Positions 46,001-57,985 of a stretch of DNA of 64,000 nt are shown in pieces. The translations under genes were made by a program, and so were the position numbers. The DNA comes from Amphiduros pacificus (Eukaryota; Annelida; Polychaeta; Phyllodocida; Hesionidae). Each line of letters begins with the position of its first letter. Positions within the stretch are counted from its first letter, which is position 1. A model generated the notes under the pieces. That model had not been told where the DNA came from, did not search any database, and saw nothing but the letters and a program-made list of their open reading frames with translations. The stretch is taken from positions 39,314,561-39,378,560 of the forward strand of contig OX439004.1 in NCBI GenBank assembly GCA_949316495.1, in the 5' to 3' direction.

Positions 46001-49000
46001 GAATTGCCACCGGACAAATGAATGCAAATATTCCTGCAATGCCAGGGGGTGTCTCTTTGATGCCACATAATGATAAGTGTGTGCCAGACTGAGTCGCCTT
46101 CTCCACATAATCTCTTGATAAGTGTCTGTTGGTAACATTGACTGGGTTCCTGTTATGCACAATAGCTGTCAATACTGGAAACTATATTTATGTAACAAAT
46201 TTGCCAATGTGGGTCCCTTCAGCTACTGAATAAAATGGAGATCATCAGATTTTAATCTGGCATAGGTCTGTGAAGCAACTAGGAGGCAGATTATGTAGCA
46301 CATAGGCTGGTAGCATATGCTGGCAGAGATGTTTATTTTTCTGTAAGCAGATAATCCTTTCCACAACAGCTGCAGACCTCTGAATGATGATAATCTGCTG
46401 TGCGACACAAAACGCCAAACTATTCATCTCCGGGCACATCAGACCGGCTCTGTGTGCCACTGTATGGTTCTCCATAGAGTTAAGCAAGGAGACTGTCACA
46501 GATGCACATACTAATTATCTCTAATAACTTCCTTGTCAGGTAATCTCTATGCATAAGCACATATTAAGTCATATTAAAGCCAAATTATGCATTTTTTTAC
46601 AACTGCAAGGCTACTGTGGAAACTACCAAAACATCTCTATGCCTTTAACCATTAATTAAAAATGAATAGATTTCTGGCTAAATTTTTTCATTCAGTAAAG
46701 TTATACCAGAATGAAAATATAGTGTTGTTGATGGCAGTGTCTGATGCTTAAAGCCAGGATTAATACATAATATTGCCATTTTCGTCAAAACTGGGGTTAG
46801 TTTGTAAATTTTAGACCCTTTTAAACTTAAAATTTTACATGTTAAATCTTAAATTGTAAATGAATGAATTCCACTTTACTAATATCACTTTACTAATAAA
46901 AACACATAACATGTATATATGATTGCAGCCATATATTATATGTTATAAATTCGTGGCAAGCGTACTGCAGACAGTGTCACATTAAAGTTTTCATTATGAT
47001 GGCTGTAATGGTTGACTGAGGTAGCATATAATGTACATCAACCATGCAAGAGCATATGTCATTAAAAAAGACTCTTTGTGCTGATCCATTTTATTTATGG
47101 CATAACTGATGAACATGAATCTCTAATCAATACTTAATTACATTAAAGTGTAAACTGGATATGTAATGACAGACTCCTGACTAATCATATAGAAAGCCTG
47201 AGTGACGTGTTAACACCGATGTGGGTGTGGCACAATAATTATTACCATTATTCCATTAGCTTACTGAACACCTCATATTTGCAACATATATCGGTTTTCC
47301 ATACAAAGCTGATTATATTAAGAGACATTAAACCCATTAGCTGCATAAAGCAATTGCCTAACAAAGAGAGAGTGCACAGTGCACATCTGTTTATCAACCA
47401 CTTTATTGACCTTTTTGGCTCCAATATATTCTCAGAAAACTTCCTCAAACCTAAATAAAACAGTGCAAATAAATATTTATTCTATCATTTTAATATCAAC
47501 GTTGTATACTTAACACAATTCAAAACACAAAAAATCTACATAACAAGATGAGATGGCTGAATGAATATATAATAATTTCATTATCATTTTTATTTTCATT
47601 TTCAAAGGTTCTAACAAAAAGTGCTAGTAGAAGTTGAATGAGAATTAGTCATCTTATAGGCCTGCACTCAACCCTCCCCCCAGTCAGACAAGGTACTGAA
47701 GCAACTGGTGCGGTGGTGGCGGTGGAAGAAAAAGCAATTCACAGATGACTCATACCACAGATAATATCAGCCATTTATCTCATGTTGTAAATTTGTTAAA
47801 ATAAGTAATGACTGAGGTCTTGTTTTCACGTTCACAATACCTGACAAAACTTTTTAAAAGGACAATTTAAGTAACAAAGTCTTGAGATGAAAATAGGGAC
47901 CAAATCACACCTTTCTGAGAAACAAAGGGTTGCACCAGATGCATATCTGGACAAGGCCACACCTTTCTGGGAAACAAAGGGTAATAAATGTACTTGGCCA
48001 ACAATTCTGGGCGAGTAAAGGTAGCATGAGAAAGAGGGTCTTATTGACCATAAGCAACACAGATTTTCTCTCTCTCTTTCTTTCCTTATACAATGAGCCT
48101 CAGCATGAGTCAGTGGCATGGAGCGTCATAAGGGGCACATCATCCCCCTGTCAGACTCCCTAAAGTCTGGCACGTCTGCTGCTGCTGCTGCTCAGCTGAT
48201 CTATTTGTCCTTCTGACCTGATCTGCAGCAGGGAGGCGGGTGTGTTTCCCTGGGACAGGCATGTGCTTTGTTTTCCACGCTGAGCCAGACAGCAACAGGC
48301 CCTGATCGCGTAGCAGGAGGGGAAAATCATCCCTCACAGCAATCCAAAAGTCAGCCATTTTGCTACATCAATCAACAACAAATCATTGTCTTGTAATAGC
48401 AGGCTCACAATCGCCCCCAAATGCTCAATACTTTGAAAGCTTTCTTTGATATAAAATCTGTGATCAGCTGTTGCTCAAAGGTAGGGTGGATAAATCTCAA
48501 GTGGCATTTTTTGTTAAGACTACTTTCAAATCCCTTTAGGAATATCTCATATACCAAAGATATAAAACAAGGAAACACTTGGATTCATGGGTGTGGTTGC
48601 TTCCTAAGCTTGTAATATTCACTTTCCCCTATCACATAAGGCAATCCAAATTTGACAGACAGCCAGTCAATTTTTTATCAGTATACTTTGCATAATTATT
48701 CACAATGACAAGGAACTGAATCACAGGCCAAATTCAAAATCACAGCCCCGATCCAGACAAGGAAACACAAAGAGGATGTGCAGCCACATCACCAAAGTTA
48801 TGGGCATTTGTAAAATGATTATTTTTCTGTGTCCAGGTTTAAGGGAGCGTGTCAAAGTTGCTGAGCGCATTGATTCGCTGAGCAAGTAGACATTATTTGG
48901 CCAGTCTAGGACAGACAGACAAGCATGTGTAACCGGCCGGCCAGACATGACACCGACCCATTACACAATGGGCCCATCGCACCAGCTGTGCCGCACGTCT

Positions 49001-49465
49001 TCTAACCTATTATTTACTGTTATGGCCAATATTTTCCGGCTTCTATATCTGCATAAATATTCACAAATTCTTGCCTCATTGCCATTTTTGGCTGGCAGCC
49101 ACGTCGGCCTTCCTTTGCCCTCTTCAGCTTTTGTCTGCTGCAGACAGTTTGGGGAATCAGACCCAGAAAATTCGAAGTACTTTTTGTGTATTTGTTATAT
49201 TTATCTCATGATTACTGAGCATAGGAGACTGAATAATAAGATCTATTTGACCATGCTAAATGCACACTTTCTTTGCAGCTACCAAGGATCAAAGACTTTC
49301 TTTTCATGGCCGGCTCAAATGTGTCTGTCTGATCTTTGAATCAACATTATATAACTGCAATTCCTGCTACCCAAAATTCACACTAAAACATTAAAATTAC
49401 ATAGATTAACAACTCTCTATTAATGCATGTAAATATTTATAAAACGTACCTGGTTTATCTGACAT
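37087..49465 (-). CDS. Beta-thymosin (actin-monomer binding), 43 residues
   Basis: Exons on the minus strand: 49450-49465 (ATGTCAGATAAACCAG|GTACGT), 37385-37468 (TTGCAG|AC ... GAAA|GTATGT) and 37087-37118 (TTGCAG|CA ... TAG). They join to [20 protein letters not shown], then [14 protein letters not shown], then IDQEKKGDN. This matches thymosin beta-4 along its whole length: MSDKPD start, [18 protein letters not shown] core and KET-I-QEK tail. The actin-binding LKKTET motif is at residues 18-23. The family sequesters G-actin in the cytosol. There is a single thymosin domain, unlike the multi-repeat ciboulot type of insects. Intron 1 is 11,981 bp and intron 2 is 266 bp. Identification is secure. 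Confidence 0.96.
38195..38236. repeat. Microsatellite GTAT/GT/AT
   Basis: Mixed run of GTAT, GTGT and ATAT repeats. Confidence 0.9.
43990..44050 (+). repeat. Short tandem duplication, ~39-bp period
   Basis: AGATCGCAAACACCAAGTTG occurs at 43990 and 44029. Confidence 0.85.
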
Positions 49466-49640
49466 TTTGATGAGGGTTGTTGCTGATCCACAGAGACCGG
49501 GGTTGTTTGGGAATGTTGCCTGGCTCAGGGCTGAGTCGAGTGTGAGTCGGCAGACGGGGAGGTCTCACTTAATAGCGGCGCTACGTCACTCGCCACTGAC
49601 TCACTCCACTCGGGGACCGTCTCAAAAAACACAACTGGAA
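49466..49640 (-). promoter_or_regulatory. Thymosin promoter and 5' UTR
   Basis: A GC-rich, CpG-bearing patch lies directly upstream of the thymosin ATG, unlike the AT-rich surroundings. It contains a perfect AP-1 site TGACTCA (49597-49603) and a CRE-like ACGTCA (49583-49588). No clear TATA box was seen on the minus strand. The start of transcription was not located. Confidence 0.55.
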
Positions 49641-50288
49641 CAACAGGAATCGCAGACAAGATGAAATGTGGATCCAAACTGTCGTACCTCAGGATGTATG
49701 GAGGAATTATTATATTTGAAAAGAAACGTATATATATCAAACTTTGAGATACACAGGTCAATCAAAATTATACCTTGTATTCCAAGATTGTACATAAATT
49801 AAATGATTATACGCTACTTTGACAGGTTTTGCTGAGTTAACTTAATCGTTTTAGATAGTTTTAATTTTAAAGAAAATAAGACTGATATAGAATATAAGGA
49901 ACAAACAAAGGTTATGTAACAATTAATATTTCACGCAGCAGACGAGTCATACAGGGATTTTCAATGAGTTGTATGGTAAGCAGACATGAGTCATAGATAA
50001 CGTGAGTGGACAGATGTCCATCTATATGAAAAGTGGATCATCAACAGATCAAAGCAAAATTAGACCATCCTATCCCCATAGACACCTTATCATATTCATA
50101 CTTTTTTCACCAACATATAAATCTTTGTTGATGTTGAAAAAATGGAATCATAAGCAATTTATATTGTATGTTCTTCCATTTTATTTATATTACAGAAGTA
50201 CCTCAACATAGAGCAATCTCATGCATTTAAGTGATGATTTGTTTATTTAAAAAGAATCATACAGAATCCAATGGTGCCTCATCATATA
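49641..50288. other. Intergenic between the two minus-strand genes
   Basis: AT-rich. A minus-strand AATAAA at 50180-50185 could serve the exon-like segment that ends at 50289. Confidence 0.4.
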
Positions 50289-50458
50289 CTATAATTTATA
50301 TATATATTTATAGATACCCAGTCTTCTTTTTGTTTCAGATCCACTCATGATGATAGTTGACACAGGTCCTGATACAGAATGATGAGAAGAGAAACATGTA
50401 GATACCATAGCCATCTCTTGTGCTTCATTCGATTTCTGCTTTGTTGCTCTTGGGTGAC
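50289..50458 (-). CDS. Possible distal alternative last exon of the coiled-coil gene
   Basis: On the minus strand a good acceptor (pyrimidine tract, then TATTGCAG|GTCACC) opens a 56-codon segment in exactly the phase left by the exon at 60142-60190. It starts HPRATKQKSNEAQEMAMVST and ends KRRLGIYKYIYKL. An AATAAA follows about 105 bp after the stop. It would require a 9.7-kb intron and competes with the nearer exon at 57986-58053, which continues the coiled coil better. Confidence 0.35.
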
Positions 50459-52790
50459 CTGCAATACTGGAGCGAAAGGGCAAAGCAATGGTGTATAAGA
50501 AAAATGTATCAAAATGCGATCATTGAATAGCAATGATTTATTTGAGTCGGTCCAGGTCACAGAACACAATACCACCTCACTGCATTCTTAGTGTACTGGG
50601 ATGGATGGATATAATATAGAATACTACACGAATTACATGTTAAGATAATTAATGTCTGCTTTCAAACTCTACTGACAAAATTAAAATCCTTACCCAAAAT
50701 AAAAATAATTTAATACACCACACTTTATGTACTTCTAATATTCAATATTACTAGAGGGAAAATATAGTAGAAGTACATGATATTAGCGAGTTATCCGAAT
50801 TTGTTTCGATTTTTGGCATGGATTTTCTTATTTTGACAATGTTGGGCTAATCAATTTTAAAATGCATGTGACTGAAATTCATATAACTACAAATATAATT
50901 TGTTATAAGATCTTAAATGACCCCTTTCTCATGAGCACGTTGATATTTGTTTGTTATGAATAAGACTGCGTACCAGATTTTGGCAACATACCTAGTTACT
51001 GAAGCATGAAACTACCCCAAAAAAGACCACTATATTTACAGGGCATTCCGAATATCATGCCATAAAAGACACTATACAATGGATATCCTTCAAATAACCT
51101 GTATGTGACTGCATTTAATGGGTGCTTTCCTCCATATTTAAGTACATATTAATAATCATATAAAGGGGAGTATATTATCTTGATAATGAGGTCTTCTATC
51201 ACAACTTAATTAAATTCACAAGTTCATATAGTGATAATTAGTCTTACGTCCAGCATTTTATGCTCCGATATACATTATGTATAATGCAAAGGTCACAGAA
51301 AAATAATGGTTTTTATTTTGTCATAGATAACCTCATTTTATTTAATTCAGTTTGGTCAGGATGCATTTTATTTTATGATAAGTACATATACGGAAATTAC
51401 TCTCCATAGCAGAGCCAGGATTTATACCTAGTATATGACTCTACCTCGCCATGCAGAGTAATACGGAAATATAAAAATGCTAAAAATCTAAAATGAATAT
51501 ACCTTGAGAACCTTTAGGTTCAGTTGCGGTATACGTCGGGTATCTACAGCCATTGACAATTTTTGCAAATACGCTGGTGCCAAATTTGTAAATCTTTTTT
51601 CTCACTAATGTAAAGCATAAGATAAAAAGTTTCAATACAGTTTGTATGACCACAACACAATTTCCCATTTTCAAATTTGACTGATTAATTTTGCAACACT
51701 TTTTCTTGTGGATCTGTATATATGATTCTTGGTAGTGAGTGACCTGGTGGCAGGAATATGACTTAATACATAACATAAGTCTGAAATGAGGTGGTAAATT
51801 GAATATTAATAAAGACAGCAGTAATATTGGGATTCCTCATCTGACTGCGAAGTGGAGACTATTTTACAAAATTCCAAACCTAAAAGAGACTTTAAAATGT
51901 GCCAAATTCACAGAATTCAGGCACAATCGTTTGGTATTGTTGAATACTTTTCTTAATGTGTGAATGAGATGTCTTCACATTCTGAGAAAATGTCATTTGA
52001 AGATAAGATGAAGATGATGACACCAATGTCATTTGAAGACAGAAACGCTTCTCATCTTAGTTGAGAATTACTAAAATAAATCTTTCCTTCTGTTTACAGG
52101 AAAACTTGGCCATCAAGTTGAGCGTTTGCCAGGGGTCTGATAAACAGTGAACAGCATGATTGTCCAGGTAGATATGCGGGCATAATTCATAACCGATTCT
52201 CCAAAATGTCAAGTAATTCAGACAAATTTATATGGAGTGGACTCCAAATTTATATGGAGTGGTTTAATTTCAATGCCTCTGACAGTTTTTTTCCATTGTT
52301 GCTTTCAAGTTCAAACTGGTTACAACCATCTCAGAATATGCATAATGTAACATACTAAATTCTCTTGCAATAATCTCCATATTTGTAAATATTTCCGTAA
52401 TGCCCTGGAAAAGGAAACGCTCAACAAATGGAGCACTTGATCACATTTTTCTGTATCCTGCTCATACAATATATTGTTTGTAATAAATCTGACATATTTG
52501 TGTGTCATTTGAAACCATCCATATCCTGAATAAGCGAGGCAGTATTGTGATAAAAAATACCATTTGCAAATGTATCAACCTTTTATGGCTTCATTTCTGG
52601 ATTGCTGAGTCTATTTGTCGCATATATTGTTATCAACAAATTATTTGACAGTGATAAGAATATTTACACAATATGTATACAGTTAGGATGAGCCTAGTAT
52701 TATGCCATAATCGCATAATCTTATTCAATAAATGCTGATTATTGTTTAACTTGATCTCTGTTCTTGTTGGAAAACGGCAACTGTGTCGCT
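50459..52790. other. Intergenic or long intron, no gene seen
   Basis: AT-rich. Frames at 51480-51776 and 52320-52508 (minus) lack convincing splice context. A 17-bp duplication (ATTTATATGGAGTGG-type) is near 52226-52263. Confidence 0.45.
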
Positions 52791-54415
52791 GAAAGTGCAA
52801 GGGCAAGCGACGTATTCAGCACGGGCGTGTATCATTAAGTGCGCAGGGACGAGGGACAAGGGGCGTAGAAACACAGGCAAGAGAAGTGTATCATTAAGTG
52901 CGCAGGGACGAGGGACAAGGGGCATAGAAGCACAGGCAAGAGAAGTGTATCACTGAGTGCACAGGGACTAGGGACAAGGGGCATAGAAGCAAAGGCAAGA
53001 GAAGTGTATCACTGAGTGTGCAGGGACTAGGGACAAGGGGCATAGAAGCACAGGCAAGAGAAGTGTATCACTGAGTGTGCAGGGACTAGGGACAAGGGGC
53101 ATAGAAGCACAGGCAAGAGAAGTGTATCATTGAGTGCGCAGGGACTAGGGACAAGGAGCGTAGAAACACAGGCATGAGAAGTGTATCACTGAGTGCGCAG
53201 GGATGAGGGACAAGGGGCGTAGAAACACAGGCAAGAGAAGTGTATCACTAAGTGCGCAGGGACGAGGGACAAGGGGCATAGAAGCACAGGCAAGAGAAGT
53301 GTATCACTGAGTGTGCAGGGACTAGGGACAAGGAGCATAGAAGCACAGGCAAGAGAAGTGTATCACTGAGTTCACAGGGACTAGGGACAAGGGGCATAGA
53401 AGCACAGGCAAGAGAAGTGTATCACTGAGTGTGCAGGGACTAGGGACAAGGGGCGTAGAAGCACAGGCAAGAGAAGTGTATCATTGAGTGCGCAGGGACT
53501 AGGGACAAGGAGCGTAGAAACACAGGCATGAGAAGTGTATCACTGAGTGCGCAGGGATGAGGGACAAGGGGCGTAGAAACACAGGCAAGAGAAGTGTATC
53601 CCTAAGTGCGCAGGGACTAGGGACAAGGAGCATAGAAGCACAGGCAAGAGAAGTGTATCACTGAGTGCACAGGGACTAGGGACAAGGGGCATAGAAGCAC
53701 AGGCAAGAGAAGTGTATCACTGAGTGTGCAGGGACGAGGGACAAGGGGCGTAGAAACACAGGCATGAGAAGTGTAGCATTGAGTGCGCAGGGACTAGGGA
53801 CAAGGAGCGTAGAAACACAGGCATGAGAAGTGTATCACTGAGTGCGCAGGGATGAGGGACAAGGGGCATAGAAGCACAGGCAAGAGAAGTGTATCACTGA
53901 GTGTGCAGGGACTAGGGACAAGGAGCATAGAAGCACAGGCAAGAGAAGTGTATCACTGAGTGCACAGGGACTAGGGACAAGGGGCATAGAAGCACAGGCA
54001 AGAGAAGTGTATCACTGAGTGTGCAGGGACGAGGGACAAGGGGCGTAGAAACACAGGCATGAGAAGTGTAGCATTGAGTGCGCAGGGACTAGGGACAAGG
54101 GGCGTAGAAGCACAGGTATGAGAAGTGTATCATTGAGTGTGCAGGGACTAGGGACAAGGGGCGTAGAAGCACAGGCATGAGAATTGTATCACTGAGTGTG
54201 CAGGGACGAGGGACAAGGAGTGTAGAAGCACAGGCATGAGAAGTGTATCACTGAGTGCACAGGGACTAGGGACAAGGGCGTAGAAGCACAGGCAAGAGAA
54301 GTGTATCACTGAGTGCACAGGGACGAGGGACAAGGGGCGTAGAAGCACAGGCAAGAGAAGTGTATCACTGAGTGTGCAGGGACTTGGGACAAGGGGCATA
54401 GAAGCACAGGCATTC
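52791..54415 (+). repeat. Minisatellite, 59-bp unit, ~27 copies
   Basis: The unit includes GTATCACTGAGTGTGCAGGG, ACTAGGGACAAGGGGCATAG and AAGCACAGGCAAGAGAAGT. Copies are well conserved, with a handful of recurrent variants (ACTAG/ACGAG, GCATAG/GCGTAG, AAGAGAAG/ATGAGAAG) that recur in blocks. The plus strand is about 71% purine and carries three closely spaced G-runs per unit. No long open frame is meaningful. Confidence 0.97.
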
Positions 54416-57400
54416 ACATTCCAAAGTGGTCGAAGATTTATGCAATCAAAATTAAGATATGCTTAAAATGGATAAAGTGGGGGACATGCATACTTCATTT
54501 TCAAAAGATTACAAAGGAAAGCCAAGGGTAACATAAAATATACTTTGTAAAATTACCTCTTATCTTAAATCATACTAATGTGCTCAACTAAATTTTGCTT
54601 ATTCATTTTTCAATATCAGTTGTGTTATTTGCTCTGCTGTTTGACACTCTATTTTCAAAATGATTTTTAAAAAATCATTATTTTCCTTCTTTCATATTGC
54701 TGATTTTAATTAACTTGTTCAGGGATTTTTTGTATAGATTTAACAATCAAATCATCCAATCCAGGTTATAGGTACTCTTTCTGATTTTTGCTTATATATT
54801 ATGTTCCAACCACTACATCATATCCCCAACTGTATCTTTCCATCTAGAATCCCTATTCAAACCTTTCGACGTAGATAATATTATTCAGAATATATTAATA
54901 CAATCTAAGTTTTATCCTATGCAGCAATATGGAAATAAAAAATAAATTGAAAAGGGATGCTTTTATTATGTTTTCATTCAGCAAATGAATCTTGAATTTC
55001 CAAAAAATCATTGTTTGGAAAATAATGCATGAATAGAGACAGATTATAGGAGTGTGCAGAAAACTGATCTGTCCTCTTTCACTATAGTCCACTTCCTCAT
55101 AGTCCTGGTAACTGGATTAGGTACAGTCTAAAACATATACTTTATATTGTACTTCACCCAAACTATTGAATAATATCAGGATTTTTTTACAGATCCTCCC
55201 TTCATAATTGTCATATTACAGTCATCCAATCTTTGATTGCAATAAGATATTATAAATGAATTAGTACTAAATTCTAACATCCATGTAAATAGACACTTAA
55301 TTTTCAGATTTTGTTAGTGCACGACACAATGTTTGTGACACTAGCATACACAGATATTCCTGTCAAACCTGCCACTCCTGCTCAAGTCTGGCTAAAGCAT
55401 GTTAGTCAGTGGGACTCTTTGGGAAGCATTGCATTTCAGTAAGATGATAAACACCCAAGCTTCACTCCATATACGGGCTTGTGACCTGATTCAAGTCTTC
55501 AACTGTTGCTTTCTCTGAGGAAAAAACTAAATCATAATATCTTTAACAAGGCACTTGTATTCTATTTTGCTGACTTATTATGTTGAAGATGAAATTTCAT
55601 AATGATTATATTACATACAAATAAGGAGAATATATTATGTACTTTTTTGTAATATTTTTTTATTACAAGTGTTACAATAAATGATTTATATAATTAAATA
55701 TTCACACATTTTAACAATGTTACCAAAATTGTGTTGTGCAATGTCAAACGATCAAGCTTGTGTCCATTTACACTTTAAACATTTAATCTCATTATGGATA
55801 CCTTTCATTTGCATTTAGATATGTATTATCCGACATGTCACATGACCACCAGTGTGACTCTGGGAGATCAGTAACTGACTGACCCATGGCAGGTTATGAA
55901 AATGGGCAATAACAATATAAAATGGATGGATTTTCACTAAGAAAGGTCTAATATCCCAAATACAATGTGATTATTTATGTTCCATCTAAAAAAAACTACA
56001 AACAAATGCATTTTCAAATATTGAAATTATTTGCCACTTGTTTATACTTCAAGTTACAATTTTCATAACATTCATACATGTGCAAATGGTGGGGGGAAAA
56101 CAGACTAGAAATAAATATCATACAAATAGTATTTACATTCATGTCAAATTAGTATGTGTGGAACAAATTGATACTAGCACTTGTATTTATATATGCATGG
56201 AAACATGTTACTTATAAAAAGTACCATTACTATATAATGGAGCAATTCTGTTTCATTTTTTCCATGATTATACTTGTGTCAATACAGAACAAATGCACTG
56301 TTAGTACACGGTGGTGTTGTTATCAATTTGCTATTACCAGTACAATGTGAAAGGGAAACTTTTCTACAAAATTACTAATATGTATAATAATCATGTTTCC
56401 TCCATTTGTAATATTGCAACATTTTTTTTATCACAGACAACTGCGAGATATGAAAACATCCAAAATGTCAATCATAACTATCGATAAACATCACTCTCCT
56501 TAGATAATACAGCACTGATATCATCATATTAATCCAATCCTCTTTAATTCCAACATATAGAAATTTGATATCTGAATATTGTTGTGTTTCAGCTTTGTGA
56601 ATATAATTTCCTGTTGGAAGGCAGATAGCTAGATGTTATCTGCTGAATGTTCATCCTGTGGAAATTGATGTTCCATGGGTCATTTCATCATTATATTTCA
56701 ATATTCCAGATCAAGATTTTATCAAATAATTTTACTGTCAAATATTTTTTAATGACATTTCTGCATCTGCTTTTACATTTTGACATTTCGAAAGGTTCAA
56801 GTGAATAGTTAACACTCCTTTGTCAAAAAAAAAAAAAAAAATTCTAATCTAAATCTGTTATGGCAATGAAGGAGTCATTTTGCACAGCACCGTAGTTAAT
56901 TTGGTTATTCAATACTAACCAGCATCATCATTTACCCATTTTATACATATTCTTTGAATACTATCTGGTACTAGATTCTTCTATCTACTCTAGTCTCTGT
57001 ACTTTGCAATAGTGTACCCTGAGCAAACATACTGCATCATATTAAATGGGCCCTTCCTTCTTATCCATGTGTCAATTGCTGATATTGAGATATTCCAAAG
57101 ATTTGTATTAAGAAATATATGCACGAAGGAGCCAAGAAACAGTGATATCAACAACTTATGAGTTTGTGTACGACAATTACATCAAATTCATCTACTATAT
57201 ATAATACAGTTCTATCATTATACAAGAGTCAAAATGGCAGACATTGGACAAGACTGCTCTATATTTCTACACAATTCAAAAGATTTTTATTTTGTAGTGA
57301 AATTTAATCTAACTTCACTTATTTGGCTGACAAAAACAATTTAGGGTATAGACCAATTTCAAGTATTTGGTGGCAGGAAAATGACCTTAATAAAAAAAAT

Positions 57401-57600
57401 CCCAAACAACATGAGCATCCAGAAAATTATGGACAATGATCACTGTTGTTAAAGTCGTGTAAAGTGTCTTTCTTTGAAAAGATAGAGATCCTAAAATCAA
57501 CTCATCTTTCCATATTCTATGTTTCACTCGGTTCCAAAAAGGATTTTTATTCACCTACATTTTGTTTATTATTTAGTAAATCCATATCTTAATTAGCACT
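54416..57600. other. Intergenic or intronic, no gene seen
   Basis: AT-rich, with a poly-A run near 56826. No convincing exon, RNA gene or terminal repeat was recognised. Confidence 0.45.
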
Positions 57601-57678
57601 CTCCACAAATTAGCGCTATGAACAGTTCCGACTGGTATCAGCGCGATATAAATTTTATTATTATTATTATTATTATTA
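57601..57678 (+). mobile_element. Retroposon 3' tail with (ATT)n
   Basis: AGCGCTATGAACAG... and CAGCGCGATATAAATTTT lead into seven to eight ATT repeats. A GCGC-TATAAA phrase followed by (ATT)n is a common 3' terminus of non-LTR retroposons and their SINEs. No head was found, so this is a short 5'-truncated remnant or coincidence. Confidence 0.4.
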
Positions 57679-57985
57679 AATTATAGCTCCAAATCAACAT
57701 AACAGAGATGAGATCATTTGTATCAAAATTTTGTTTTTTCCAAAAAGATATCAAACACTAAATAAATATCAAAAGTAGACCAAAATTAGACACTTTTCCA
57801 GTTGTAGTGTATGGCACTGTGATGGTTATTTTCATTACCAGTAGTTCTATTAACATTAATTATTCTGCTTCCTGGTTATACAAATCATTCCTGGTATGAT
57901 GTCCTGCTGAAGATCCTGGGAAAAGTCAGATGATAGATGAACCGTGGCAGTTTTTCTGAGTCTTGAGTCAGGGCCCAAGTTGTGT

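Larger units (their letters stand above)
37469..49449 (-). other. Intron 1 of the thymosin gene (12 kb)
   Basis: Largely AT-rich unique sequence with several GC-richer islands (about 39000-39140, 40900-41130, 45950-46170, 48140-48360 and 48720-49140) that may be regulatory. A GT/AT microsatellite is at 38195-38236 and a 39-bp duplication at 43990-44050. CTCF-like sites lie at 41108-41118 and 42839-42852. An S/E-rich open segment at 39001-39140 (plus strand) is discussed separately. No other gene was recognised. Confidence 0.5.
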
